Shown: positions 17,760-26,359 of the stretch, piece after piece
How positions within the stretch are numbered: position 1 is the first letter of the stretch
How the letters are laid out: each line of letters starts with the position of its first letter
Assembly (NCBI RefSeq): GCF_020042345.1
Contig: NZ_CP083387.1
Location: 930,001 to 994,000, forward strand
DNA length: 64,000 nt
DNA from: Arachidicoccus terrestris
GTDB lineage: Bacteria; Bacteroidota; Bacteroidia; Chitinophagales; Chitinophagaceae
Reading direction: 5' to 3'
The notes under the pieces: model-generated
Told to the model about the DNA's origin: nothing
What the model saw: only the letters and a program-made list of their open reading frames with translations
Databases searched by the model: none
Program-made: the position numbers and the translations under genes

Positions 17760-18567
17760 TTTGAAGTTTTTTAAATTTTGCTAATTGCTGTTCGGCGTCA
17801 CTTTTCATTTGTGTCGCCTTATCTTTAAATTGACTGTCTGGGAACTGACCTAAAAAGTTGGTACAGTCCTCAACTGTCTGTTCATATCTCTCCTGTTGTG
17901 CTGAAGGAATACTCACTTTTGCGTATTCGTAGCTGGATTTTGCGATCATAAACATATACTGGTCTGCTTTTGCAGAAGCCGGGTAATCGCTCAACAACAA
18001 ATCGAAATACAGGTGGGATGCCTTAAAATACCCAAGATCATAATAAAGCTGTGCAGAAAGATACTCTTTTTCCTCCAGTTTCTGATTACACTGCCCGATC
18101 AATTTCTGCGCCTCTGCCGCCTTTTCCGATTTAGGATAATTATTAACAAAGGCTTTTAAAAGTCCCATGGCTTTATGCGTGGCTGTCTGGTCCAGTTCCG
18201 CTTTTGGTGAACTCAAAAAAAGGCAGTAAGCCTGCATATAACTTGCATTGGGTACCAGTGAACTGTTTGGAAAATTCTCCATAAAGGTCTGATAAGCCAA
18301 AGAAGCACTCTGATAATCTTTTAAGTAGTAGGCGCTATACGCGAATTTATAAAAAGCATCTTCATGACGAGGTGTACCTCTTAAATAGGGAAATAATTCC
18401 TGATACAACTCCTGGGCATGAGCATATTTTTTTTCTTCATAATACTTGTTGGCCATCTTTATACGATATTCATTGTCCTTGCTATTCAAAACTTTGGAAT
18501 ATTTTGAAGCACAGGAAGATACCAGCAAAATCAGACCCACCAGGGAAAATTGGAAGATTCTCTTCAT
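17734..18567 (-). CDS. bamD: Outer membrane assembly lipoprotein BamD
   Basis: A 277-residue lipoprotein of the BAM complex that inserts beta-barrel proteins into the outer membrane. The signal MKRIFQFSLVGLILLVSSC ends in the lipobox LVSSC. TPR-like helices follow (ANKYYEEKKYAHAQELYQEL, SASLAYQTFMENFPNS). I start at the ATG at 18567 rather than 18597 because the signal peptide then has normal length. A TAATTTTG -7 motif on the minus strand (18576-18583) lies immediately upstream and would give a nearly leaderless transcript. This is weak evidence and the promoter may instead lie farther up. Confidence 0.92.
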   Translation of the reverse strand: MKRIFQFSLVGLILLVSSCASKYSKVLNSKDNEYRIKMANKYYEEKKYAHAQELYQELFPYLRGTPRHEDAFYKFAYSAYYLKDYQSASLAYQTFMENFPNSSLVPNASYMQAYCLFLSSPKAELDQTATHKAMGLLKAFVNNYPKSEKAAEAQKLIGQCNQKLEEKEYLSAQLYYDLGYFKASHLYFDLLLSDYPASAKADQYMFMIAKSSYEYAKVSIPSAQQERYEQTVEDCTNFLGQFPDSQFKDKATQMKSDAEQQLAKFKKLQNEQTQKTS

Positions 18568-18762
18568 AAAGAGTGCAAAATTACGTTTATTCGGCAATAT
18601 ATAAAGGATTATTTTCTACCCTTGGAATCATTAGTTAATTAAACTTTAAAAACAAGGCAATCAAGATAGTTTGGTATTAATTTTTCCTTTTATACTTGAA
18701 TACCGGAGCAGCTATTTAAACGTAAGAACTGCTTTAAAGTCCAAATTTGTAATAATTACTTG

Positions 18763-18770
18763 TAATTTTG
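18763..18770 (+). promoter_or_regulatory. Bacteroidota -7 element of the LolA-like gene
   Basis: TAATTTTG fits TAnnTTTG and lies 36 bp before the ATG at 18807. It supports that start over the longer frame from 18768, which would overlap the element. The spacing to the nearest upstream TTTG (18746-18749) is too short to be a normal -33. Confidence 0.5.
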
Positions 18771-18806
18771 CAACCTGAATTTAGATCGCACATTAAAATT
18801 AAATAT

Positions 18807-19433
18807 ATGATCAAGAAGATGATGACCGCAGCATTTGTTTCTATTGCCTTGATAGGCAGTAGCTTTGCGCAGAGTTCTGCCAATGCTGTATTACAAAAAG
18901 TAAGCAATACCCTGAAAGGCTCGAAGGGTGCTACCGCTAATTTCACCTATTCCACAACGGATAAAAACCAACATAATTTAGGTACAATTAAGGGGACAAT
19001 CGCGCTCAAAGGCAGCAAATATTATATAAAACAAGGTGAGATCGAGATCTTTTCCAATGGCCAAAAAACCTGGAATTTTAACGGTAGTGACGAAGTAACT
19101 GTAAGTGCCGCCAACAGTGGAAGTGGCACGCTCGATCCCCAAAAATTGCTTTCGGGCAATTTTGTGCAGACAGATTTTAAATCCAAGATGGTTTCTTCCA
19201 ACGGCAGTTTTTATGTAATTGAACTGACACCGGTAGATGCCAGAAAGAATTTTACTAAAGTAACGGTCTATGTCGATAAATCTAAAAACATGATCACTAA
19301 GGCTAATGTATTAGAAAAACGCGGCAATACTATATCTTTTAAAATGACAGATATAAATACCAGTGCCAGTTTACCCGACAGTAAGTTTGTCTTTAATCCC
19401 GCTGCGCATCCCGGTGTTGAAGTAATTAATTAA
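18807..19433 (+). CDS. LolA-like outer-membrane lipoprotein carrier
   Basis: A 208-residue periplasmic protein of the LolA/DUF2092-type half-barrel family, which shuttles lipoproteins from the inner to the outer membrane. The signal peptide MIKKMMTAAFVSIALIGSSF ends at FA-Q. The conserved course follows: VLQKVSNTLKGSKGATANF, IKGTIALKGSKYYIKQGEIE and NGQKTWNFNGSDEVTVS. The start ATG at 18807 gives a normal signal peptide. The gene diverges from bamD, an assembly partner in outer-membrane biogenesis. No lolB is seen, as usual in Bacteroidota. Confidence 0.87.
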   Translation: MIKKMMTAAFVSIALIGSSFAQSSANAVLQKVSNTLKGSKGATANFTYSTTDKNQHNLGTIKGTIALKGSKYYIKQGEIEIFSNGQKTWNFNGSDEVTVSAANSGSGTLDPQKLLSGNFVQTDFKSKMVSSNGSFYVIELTPVDARKNFTKVTVYVDKSKNMITKANVLEKRGNTISFKMTDINTSASLPDSKFVFNPAAHPGVEVIN

Positions 19434-19440
19434 ATTAAAC

Positions 19441-19531
19441 ATCGCCGTTCGCCTTGAAGCGAACGGCGATCACAATATAAAAGCACCGCTCCTTTTTCAG
19501 TATTGGCCACTGTTAAAGGAGCGGTGCTTTT
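19441..19531. terminator. Two tandem hairpins between convergent genes
   Basis: The first hairpin has 12-bp arms (19441-19452 and 19459-19470) and a 6-nt loop. The second has perfect 17-bp arms (19479-19495 and 19515-19531), A-rich on the left and T-rich on the right, so it can act in both directions. They separate the LolA-like gene from the minus-strand holin-fold gene. Confidence 0.85.
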
Positions 19532-19556
19532 TATTGTATCACAAGTATCCGGTTAG

Positions 19557-19916
19557 TTAGCTATCTTTTTCCACCTTACCGATCAGTGCTTCAATGAGCC
19601 AGGTCACGACCGACAGGACAATGCTGAACCAGAAGGCTGCCCACCAGGTCGTCACCACGAAATGAGACGGCCCCAGTATCATGGCCGCCCATTTGATAAT
19701 CAAAGTATTAATAATGAGCAAAAATATCCCCAATGTCAATATGGTAATGGGAATGGTGAGTATGACCAGTAAGGGCTTGATAAAGGTATTCAGCAGTGAC
19801 AGCACCAGCACCAACAGCACTGCAGAAAATCCTCCATACAGCGTAACGCCTGGCAGGAGATTAGCCGCAATGATCGCTGCAAGGGCCGTTACGAGAAGCT
19901 TACCTATAAATCGCAT
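19557..19916 (-). CDS. Phage-holin-superfamily-IV membrane protein
   Basis: A 119-residue integral membrane protein with four hydrophobic segments. It begins MRFIGKLLVTALAAIIAANL and contains the family turn LSLLNTFIKPLLVILTIPI. This PF04020-type protein is chromosomal and widespread. The name comes from fold similarity, and no lysis role is implied. There are no phage genes nearby. It lies 32 bp downstream of the M16 peptidase pair and may share their transcript. Confidence 0.88.
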   Translation of the reverse strand: MRFIGKLLVTALAAIIAANLLPGVTLYGGFSAVLLVLVLSLLNTFIKPLLVILTIPITILTLGIFLLIINTLIIKWAAMILGPSHFVVTTWWAAFWFSIVLSVVTWLIEALIGKVEKDS

Positions 19917-19948
19917 ACGATACGCTTTTGGTTCATACCATGAATATA

Positions 19949-21235
19949 CTAAAAAACAGTCAACTGGTAAAATAAGGACTCCTCTAAATACTTTTCAGCC
20001 AGCTCTTTTAACGCCATTGGCTGTATGGTCTTTACGATTTCCACATGCCGGTCGAAATGATCCATGGGTAAATCATGTATGATATAGCTTTTCCAGCGAT
20101 TGATAATCTGAAAAGGGCCGTCGAGGCTGCCCAGCACACTTCCTACAACATAGTTTTTAACCAGCTGCAACTCTTCCGGATCTATCAGCGTCGTTCTGAG
20201 TAAGGCGGCTTCTTTCCAGACCTCTTCAATCGTCGCGGGACAGACGTCCCGGCCGGCTTCTGTGGAGATCACCCAGGCACTTTCATGTACATGATTCTGT
20301 AAATAAGAATGGATGCCATAAGTATATCCTTTATCTTCTCTGATATTACTCATGAGCCTGGATCCAAAATAGCCGCCAAATACGGTGTTGAGTACCATAA
20401 GTCCGGACCAGTCGGGGCTTTTACGCCCAGGCATCAGTCTTTCCAGGCGAATGGCTCCCTGTACACTGTTATTATCGTTGATCACGCTATGGACTTTTTC
20501 CCAGTCAGGATCATGACTATAATCAATGCTGCCCAGCAAAGACGCACCCTGATTAAACGGCAGGTTACCTAAACTATTATCCAGTAAACTGAAAATATCC
20601 TTAGGCAGTTTACCTGCAACAAAGATTTTTAGACGGCCATGTGTATAATAGCCTTTATAGAAATCAAGCAGTTCCTGTCTATTTAAGGCCACCAGGTCTT
20701 CTTTGTGTGTATATTTACCATAAGGATGCTTAGGCCCGTATGCATAGGCATCAATAAGTCTACCTGCCACAAATTCTCCTTTCTTCAGATTCATTTCCAG
20801 GCTTTGCAGACTATTTTGTTTATAAATGTCCAATTCCTGCTGCGGGAACTGACTTTCCGTAAGCAACTCGACCAGTAAAGGCAATAAGTTAGGCAACTGG
20901 CGGCTCAGGCAGCTCAGCGTTACACTGCTATATTCGGTTCCGCAATTCGTATTCAGGTAGGCTCCATAAAAATCGACGGTTTCCGCTATCTGAAAAGCCG
21001 TTTTATTTTTCGTGCCGTTTTTTATAAGCCGGTTAACCGCAACAGCCACTTGGGGCCTGGGTTCGAGTCCGGAGCCAGCCTCAAATAATAACTCAAGTGA
21101 CATCACGTCTTCTGCGCCGGCATCGATGCTGTACACAGGTGTCTTATTCTTTAATTCCTGTATGGAAACAGGCTTTAATTGAAGGTCAAAATCTACCGGA
21201 TCGGTTATATGGGGTGCTGTTTTTCTATCTAACAT
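19949..21235 (-). CDS. M16-family peptidase-like subunit without the zinc motif
   Basis: A 428-residue insulinase-fold protein. Where catalytic members have HxxEH, this one has AVNRLIKNG, so zinc cannot be bound in the usual way. The C-terminal half retains the R/Y region of the fold (SRLMSNIREDKGYTYGIHSY), which in two-subunit M16B peptidases contributes to the active chamber. It follows the catalytic gene by 26 bp, as expected for the non-catalytic partner of a heterodimer. It lacks a signal peptide, which suggests a cytoplasmic complex. Confidence 0.88.
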   Translation of the reverse strand: MLDRKTAPHITDPVDFDLQLKPVSIQELKNKTPVYSIDAGAEDVMSLELLFEAGSGLEPRPQVAVAVNRLIKNGTKNKTAFQIAETVDFYGAYLNTNCGTEYSSVTLSCLSRQLPNLLPLLVELLTESQFPQQELDIYKQNSLQSLEMNLKKGEFVAGRLIDAYAYGPKHPYGKYTHKEDLVALNRQELLDFYKGYYTHGRLKIFVAGKLPKDIFSLLDNSLGNLPFNQGASLLGSIDYSHDPDWEKVHSVINDNNSVQGAIRLERLMPGRKSPDWSGLMVLNTVFGGYFGSRLMSNIREDKGYTYGIHSYLQNHVHESAWVISTEAGRDVCPATIEEVWKEAALLRTTLIDPEELQLVKNYVVGSVLGSLDGPFQIINRWKSYIIHDLPMDHFDRHVEIVKTIQPMALKELAEKYLEESLFYQLTVF

Positions 21236-21261
21236 GGGAAATCAAATATTTGAGATGATCG

Positions 21262-22503
21262 CTATTGATGCTTGCCTTTATACCGGAGGATATTACAATT
21301 GCCCGCCCGGAAAATTTCTCCGGCCACTTTCTGAATATCGCCTGCCGTGACAGCCTGATATTTTTCCAGCTCCTTGTTGATCAGACTGGCATCACCAAGG
21401 AGTTCATAGAACGCGAGGCTATTGGCCCGGTTTAACACGCTCATGTCTTCAAAAGCGATCATGCTTTCTGTTTTATTAATAACGGCCCTGAGTTCTCTGT
21501 CACTAACCGGCTCTTCCATGATACGCTTAACTTCCTCACGGATGGCTGCTTCAGCGGTTTCCATAGTAACACCGCTGACGAGTTTGCCGTCAATTACGAC
21601 CAGTCCGGGATCCAGGGTGCCAAGATGATAACAGGATATGCTGGCAAAAAGCTGCTTTTCCTTGACGAGTTTCTGATGAAGCCTGCTGGAAGCGCCGCCT
21701 CCCAGAATATCTGTCAACAAGTCTGTTGCAAAATACCTGGGATCAAGCCGGTCACACATATGCCAGGCCATATATAATGCATCTACCGGCACATCAGCAC
21801 TGACGTCAAGATAACGGTCTTCTTGCTGAACCGGTTCCTCAGGTAAATTTCTTTTATAAGGGGTGCCGCTTTCTATAGGGCCAAACCATTTTTCAGCCAG
21901 CCTTCTGACCTCGTCCAGTTGCACATTTCCGGCTACTACTAAAATGGCATTGCAGGGTCTGTAATGTTTAAAGAAAAAACTTTTAACATCACTCAACGTG
22001 GCATCTTCCACATGTTTGAGCTCTTTACCAATGGTCATCCATTTATAGGGATGGGTGCTGTAGGCCAGTTCTCTGAGTTTATGCCAGACGTCCCCATAAG
22101 GTTTATTGATATAATGTTCCTTAAACTCTTCAGAAACAACTTTGCGTTGTACTTCCAGGGATTTCTCTCCAAAAGCCAGGCTTAGCATACGGTCACTTTC
22201 CAACCAGAAGGCAGTTTCAAGATTCTGGGCCGGTAACTGTAAGTAGTAATTGGTCAGGTCATTGGTGGTGTAGGCGTTATTCTCTCCTCCAGCCAATTGC
22301 AACGGTTCATCATAATCCGGAATATGCACACTACCGCCGAACATCAAGTGTTCAAAAAGATGGGCAAATCCCGTTTTCTCAGGATCTTCATCTCTGGCTC
22401 CGGCATCATACATAATATTTACGACAGCCATGGGTGTGGTATCATCCGGATGAACGAGGACACGCAGGCCGTTATCGAGGACAAATTTGGTATATTGTAT
22501 CAT
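21262..22503 (-). CDS. M16-family zinc metallopeptidase, catalytic subunit
   Basis: A 413-residue peptidase with the inverted zinc motif HLFEH (H48, E51, H52) and the downstream acidic pair in VVSEEFKEHY. The general course matches processing-peptidase or PqqL-like M16B enzymes (VLDNGLRVLVHPDDTTP, then AGARDEDPEKTGFAHLFEH). No signal peptide is visible. It is the first gene of a pair with the non-catalytic subunit. It probably degrades peptides or processed leader sequences; the substrate is unknown. The gene is transcribed away from the tRNA. Confidence 0.92.
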   Translation of the reverse strand: MIQYTKFVLDNGLRVLVHPDDTTPMAVVNIMYDAGARDEDPEKTGFAHLFEHLMFGGSVHIPDYDEPLQLAGGENNAYTTNDLTNYYLQLPAQNLETAFWLESDRMLSLAFGEKSLEVQRKVVSEEFKEHYINKPYGDVWHKLRELAYSTHPYKWMTIGKELKHVEDATLSDVKSFFFKHYRPCNAILVVAGNVQLDEVRRLAEKWFGPIESGTPYKRNLPEEPVQQEDRYLDVSADVPVDALYMAWHMCDRLDPRYFATDLLTDILGGGASSRLHQKLVKEKQLFASISCYHLGTLDPGLVVIDGKLVSGVTMETAEAAIREEVKRIMEEPVSDRELRAVINKTESMIAFEDMSVLNRANSLAFYELLGDASLINKELEKYQAVTAGDIQKVAGEIFRAGNCNILRYKGKHQ

Positions 22504-22609
22504 AGTCTAAATACTGTCAAAAGAGCGTAAAGGTATAAAGAAAATGGGTACTGTGTTCAGGGAGTTTTTGTCGCTGAAAAATAATTTTTCAAAAATCCCT
22601 TTAAAAAAA

Positions 22610-22640
22610 TTTGGAGATAAAAAATATCACTCTATATTTG
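22610..22640 (+). promoter_or_regulatory. Promoter of tRNA-Val
   Basis: TTTG at 22610-22613 and TATATTTG at 22633-22640 are separated by 19 bp, which exactly fits the Bacteroidota sigma factor consensus. Transcription would begin about 10 nt before the mature tRNA. Confidence 0.75.
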
Positions 22641-22656
22641 CACTCCAATTACGGCA

Positions 22657-22731
22657 GGGAGTTTAGCTCAGTTGGTTCAGAGCATCTGCCTTACAAGCAG
22701 AGGGTCGGGGGTTCGAGCCCCTCAACTCCCA
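22657..22731 (+). tRNA. tRNA-Val (anticodon UAC)
   Basis: The cloverleaf folds completely. The acceptor GGGAGTT pairs with AACTCCC, and the D-arm is GCTC...GAGC. The anticodon stem TCTGC/GCAGA encloses the loop CTTACAA, with TAC at positions 22692-22694. The T-arm holds TTCGA. The discriminator is A and CCA is not encoded. Val(UAC) reads GUA and, by wobble, other GUN codons. Confidence 0.97.
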
Positions 22732-22735
22732 CAAC

Positions 22736-22776
22736 AAAAGGACTTGAAAACTAGATTTTTAAGTCCTTTTTTATTT
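22736..22776 (+). terminator. Terminator of tRNA-Val
   Basis: AAAAGGACTT (22736-22745) pairs with AAGTCCTTTT (22761-22770), and a T run follows to 22776. It begins 5 nt after the tRNA. Confidence 0.8.
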
Positions 22777-22888
22777 CAAGTTATCTGGTGTTTTTGTGGA
22801 TCACCTCAAAACTTGGATCCTGGATCAGCCCTATTTTCGCGAAAACCTTTATTTTATATACTCCTTACCCTTCGAGAAAAAGGAGTTT

Positions 22889-24415
22889 CTATAATTCTTG
22901 TATAAGATATTCGGCGACTTTTCTCTTTGCAGAGGAAAACGATATCCCAACAGCCAGTTTTTCCCTAGTATCTGTCATATAAGGCTCCAAGTATCCTTTG
23001 GCCATAATTTGCTGCAAAGCTTCTTCGGCAGCTCCGTCCAGTTTCAGCTCAATTACGTATATCAAGCTGTCTGTCATTACACGTAAATCACATCTTCCTT
23101 TGGAACTATGTATTTCTGTTTGGACATCCATTCCTGCTATCTTAAATGCCAAAAAGGTAATGATATTAAATATAGATTCCGTGTCAGCATTCCAATGATC
23201 ATAAGGAATACTTGCTATCAATAGATTCAGCTGATTTATTAGTCCGGGGATATCTTTATTTTTAAGGCTCGATTTTATAAAGGAAACAATTTCTGTGGAT
23301 TCGCCTGCGCGTACTTCTCGGTATCCGCTCAGAAGACCTTCTAATAGACTAATTTTTACTTCCTTGTTAGGATATCCTAATTCATAAAGGTTGCCGTTAT
23401 TGATAATCTTTTTGATAGTTAAATACCCTGTTTGAAACAGCACAGAACTGATACTTGGATCCTCAGGCTCAAACATTGATAATGCAGATTCGCCTATCCT
23501 TATATTTTCTACATCGTATATTTTCCGATTTTTAAGGAGTTTGATTAAAAAAGTAGGCGTCCCTGTTGTATACCAATAATTTTTAAAGACGGGATCTTTC
23601 ATAAATTTGAGTAGTGAAAAGGGATTATACACCCAATCCTTCAAATTCCAAGTGTAACCATTATACCAATCTTTTATTTGACTAAGTATATCAGGCTGTT
23701 TTTTTTGGAGTTCCCTAATTTCAACAGCGAAATAATGATCAAGTTCAGCCTGGGTAATGCCAACCACTGCGCCATTCTGAGTAGATAAAGTAATATTATC
23801 CAAATTATTCAGGTCGAAAAAAATACTCACATGACTAAATTGACTTACCCCTGTAATTAATAACAGCCGAATATGATTACCACTGTCTTTCAAAATAGAG
23901 TAAAAACTCTTCATGATTGAACGGTTTTCCACCATAACCTCGGGCTTGTCTATAAAATCTATAATGGGTTTATCATATTCATCTATTAAAATAACGACAT
24001 TGCCTTTTTTCGCCGCTTTTTCTATCAGTTCTCTGAACTGTAAGTCAATGGAGGGCTTCGTTAAGGATATGCCTAACCGAATTGCGTTATCCTGTAATGC
24101 ACCAAAAAGTGCTGCCTCAATGCCATTGGTGGTCACACCAATATTAGAAAAGCTAAACCTGATAACAGGATTAATTTTTTCAAAGTCCCAATGATCATAT
24201 ATCCATAGGCCTTTAAAAAGCTCATTGCTTCCGCTAAAAAGCTCCGCAAGGGTGTCCACCAGCAGACTTTTACCAAATCGTCTGGGCCGGCTTAAAAAGT
24301 AATATTTGCCGGTTTCAACCAATTGGTGAATGATCTTGGTTTTATCAACATAGAGGTAGCCTTCCTCCCGCATTTCCCGAAAATGTTGTATGCCGATGGG
24401 GTATTTGCGTATCAT
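22889..24415 (-). CDS. AAA-ATPase-like / PD-(D/E)XK nuclease (DUF1703) protein
   Basis: A 508-residue two-domain protein. The N-terminal AAA-ATPase-like domain begins MIRKYPIGIQHFREM. It has the YVDKT box at residues 22-26, the Walker A-like RPRRFGKS (43-50) and the acidic VVILIDEYDKPI strand. The C-terminal DUF1703 domain has the nuclease pattern GRCDL...YVIELKLDG. The family is frequent in Bacteroidota and often present in many copies. A role in defence or mobile DNA has been suggested, but no function is established. The gene is visibly more A+T-rich than its neighbours and sits between a tRNA and an IS, which suggests horizontal acquisition. Confidence 0.88.
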   Translation of the reverse strand: MIRKYPIGIQHFREMREEGYLYVDKTKIIHQLVETGKYYFLSRPRRFGKSLLVDTLAELFSGSNELFKGLWIYDHWDFEKINPVIRFSFSNIGVTTNGIEAALFGALQDNAIRLGISLTKPSIDLQFRELIEKAAKKGNVVILIDEYDKPIIDFIDKPEVMVENRSIMKSFYSILKDSGNHIRLLLITGVSQFSHVSIFFDLNNLDNITLSTQNGAVVGITQAELDHYFAVEIRELQKKQPDILSQIKDWYNGYTWNLKDWVYNPFSLLKFMKDPVFKNYWYTTGTPTFLIKLLKNRKIYDVENIRIGESALSMFEPEDPSISSVLFQTGYLTIKKIINNGNLYELGYPNKEVKISLLEGLLSGYREVRAGESTEIVSFIKSSLKNKDIPGLINQLNLLIASIPYDHWNADTESIFNIITFLAFKIAGMDVQTEIHSSKGRCDLRVMTDSLIYVIELKLDGAAEEALQQIMAKGYLEPYMTDTREKLAVGISFSSAKRKVAEYLIQEL

Positions 24416-24649
24416 ATATCAAAGATACCCACGTAATTTCTAAATACTGTTGGGGATTGCATGTAAATGCCTTGAAATCGTTATTGGGTTACAAGCAGAC
24501 ACCCTTCTCGTCCAGCTAATTGTTCCTCTTACCGGGCCCAATGGAAGTCTTCACCTCTTAGAAATGCACCATGCCTGACGCAACTTGTATCGTCCTAAAA
24601 AAGGTTGACCGATTAAATAATAGATGTCGAAGGTAAGAAACAATCAGAA

Positions 24650-25534
24650 TTATGAAAGAATTCTAAAGTTTGTTTTGTGCCAGGACTTGGGTGTAATTTT
24701 ATTTTGTTGGTGCATTTGATCAGGAGTCAAAAGGTAATTGCTCATATGAGGTCGTATGCGGTTATAGAGTGCAATAGATTGATCTACTTGTATATGAGCC
24801 TCTTGTAGGTTTTCGAAAACCTCATCCAGTCCAAATTCTTGCTTCAGAATCCCATTTATTCGCTCAGCAATAGCGTTATCATAAGGGCTCCCGTTTTGAG
24901 TCATACTAATGGAAATATTATTATGTGTCAGCAGGTCGGTATATTCTTTACTGCATTACTGTAGCCCACGATCAGAATGGTGAATGAGGGGTTGTCTGTA
25001 GGATCGTTGCGCCAAAGCCATTTTTAAAGCTTGAATAGTTGAGCTGGCTAACAAATCATCGCTGAGTTTATAGCCCATTATTTTTTTAGAGTAGGCGTCT
25101 GTCACCAGGTGTAAATAGCAATGACTTTCTTGCGTTGTCAGGTAGGTGATGTCTGCTACCCATAGCTGCTCTGGACGGCTCAGCTTCAGTTCCTCAACGA
25201 GATTAGGGTGCTGCCGCATCCAACCTCGGCTATCGGTTGTTGTTACATATTTGCGCTTGCGAACTATTAATAAGGATTCCTGTCGTAATAGGTCAAATAA
25301 TCTGTCCCGTCCTATTTTTAAACCTTGTTTTCTAAGCTCTTCTTTCAATACCCAGTATAGTTTGCGCGTTCCCAGCAACGGCAATTGATGGCGGATGGTC
25401 AGTACTTTTTGTTTTATTTGTTGCCGGAAATCGGCATCTTTCATTTTGCGAGATAAGGATTTATAGTAAGCCTGCTTACTATAGCCAAGTTGTCGGCATG
25501 CAGCCGTAATATTTACTTTTTCTTCTGTTGCCAA
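24650..25534 (-). pseudogene. IS3-family transposase orfB interrupted by an in-frame stop
   Basis: This is the DDE integrase half of an IS150-like transposase. An HTH_21 region (YWVLKEELRKQGLKIGRDRL) precedes the rve domain. The catalytic residues are present: D in WVADITYL, D in HHSDRGLQ and E in NAIAERINGILKQE. Directly after HHSDRGLQ a TAA (24958-24956) stands where relatives have tyrosine. The frame continues without shift through 17 codons to the next methionine and on to the true stop at 24650. One base change therefore separates it from an intact gene. Expression would need -1 frameshifting from orfA (AAG AAA AAG TAA at its end), since no ATG precedes it. Confidence 0.88.
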
Positions 25535-25905
25535 TTCCCGGACAACTTGGCCTCGATTTTTTTTATAATATCGGCGTCTAATTCCCGATTCGTGACTTCG
25601 ATCAGTTTATCATAAACTTTTAGCTTTTGCTCAGCAGCCTTAAGTTTATTTTCTAATTCCTTAATTCGTTGTTTTTGAGGGTCTTTCATAAATCCTATTT
25701 TTTGAGAAGGGCTATCGTAGGCAAATTTACCGTATTTCCGACACCACTCTAAAACACGACTTTTTCCGCCAATACCAAATTTCTTCATTACCTGTTTCTT
25801 ATTAAGTCCCCCTTGCTCATATTCCCGTACAACTTGTCGTTTAAAGGCTTCACTATAGAATCGTTTGGGGCCCTTTGGTTTTAATACAATCTTTACCTGT
25901 GTCAT
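25513..25905 (-). CDS. IS3-family transposase orfA (helix-turn-helix)
   Basis: A 130-residue DNA-binding subunit. The HTH lies at residues 15-60 (FYSEAFKRQVVREYEQGG, then KKQVMKKFGIG). A leucine-zipper-like coiled coil follows (RIKELENKLKAAEQKLKVYD). I start at the ATG at 25905, inside the right inverted repeat; the longer frame from 25986 would begin outside the element. Its end overlaps orfB by 22 bp in the -1 frame with an A-rich slippery stretch, the usual IS3 arrangement. Confidence 0.9.
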   Translation of the reverse strand: MTQVKIVLKPKGPKRFYSEAFKRQVVREYEQGGLNKKQVMKKFGIGGKSRVLEWCRKYGKFAYDSPSQKIGFMKDPQKQRIKELENKLKAAEQKLKVYDKLIEVTNRELDADIIKKIEAKLSGNWQQKKK

Positions 25906-25956
25906 TTCGTTGATTTTGTGGTCAACTTTTTCCAGGACTACACAACTAAAAAAATT

Positions 25957-25978
25957 GGCCCCTATGGATATAGGGGCC
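25957..25978 (-). terminator. Orphan intrinsic terminator beside the IS
   Basis: GGCCCCTA (25957-25964) pairs perfectly with TAGGGGCC (25971-25978) around a 6-nt loop. On the minus strand it is followed by a run of T, ending at the IS target site. No minus-strand gene is found upstream of it, so what it terminates is unclear. Confidence 0.6.
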
Positions 25979-26359
25979 GCAACCAAAACTAACTGCTTAT
26001 GAGATAATATCTAAAGCAAAACCTATGCCAAAAGAAATAGATCATTATGTTATCAAAGGCAATAAAAAAAGGCTCAATTAAAAATCAATTGTTTATATTT
26101 TACAAAAGAAAAAATATAGAATAGCAGAAGATTAGATGGGGATCTGCATTGCAATTAGGCAGACATTCAAACTCTCCGGATTGTTCAAAAACTTGAATAC
26201 AAAATACCTATTCAGCCATAATGCTGGTCAAAAATGCTTGTTGAATGCCTCTGCGGGAAGAATAACTGGTTTCAGCGGGTAATATTCCGGGCTAAACTGT
26301 ACCTTTGCACCCTTTTTAAACGGTGAATTTTATAATCCCGGTCCAAGCTCACAAATATT
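25979..26359. promoter_or_regulatory. Leader region of the SulP gene with a -7 element
   Basis: No gene is seen in this 380-bp A+T-rich stretch. TACCTTTG at 26300-26307 fits the TAnnTTTG -7 element and would give a leader of about 46 nt before the ATG at 26360. A minus-strand frame at 26272-26472 runs antisense to the SulP start and is not supported. Confidence 0.5.

Larger units (their letters stand above)
24586..25944 (-). mobile_element. IS3-family insertion sequence, full length, 1359 bp
   Basis: The inverted ends read TGTATCGTCCTAAAAAAGG on the left and TGTGTAGTCCTGGAAAAAG on the right, both continuing to TTGACC. They begin with TG, as in the IS3 family. The trinucleotide ACT lies directly outside both ends (24583-24585 and 25945-25947), consistent with a 3-bp target duplication. 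Inside are orfA and an overlapping orfB on the minus strand. The ends are intact, but orfB carries a stop codon, so the copy probably cannot move on its own. Confidence 0.85.

Noticed and set aside
19557-19916. Prophage lysis gene
   Set aside because: The holin name reflects fold only; no phage genes or integrase lie nearby.
24487-24497. TTACAAGCAGA, identical to 11 nt of the tRNA-Val anticodon arm, as a possible attachment site
   Set aside because: The match is in the anticodon arm rather than the tRNA 3' end, flanking bases differ and no integrase gene is present.
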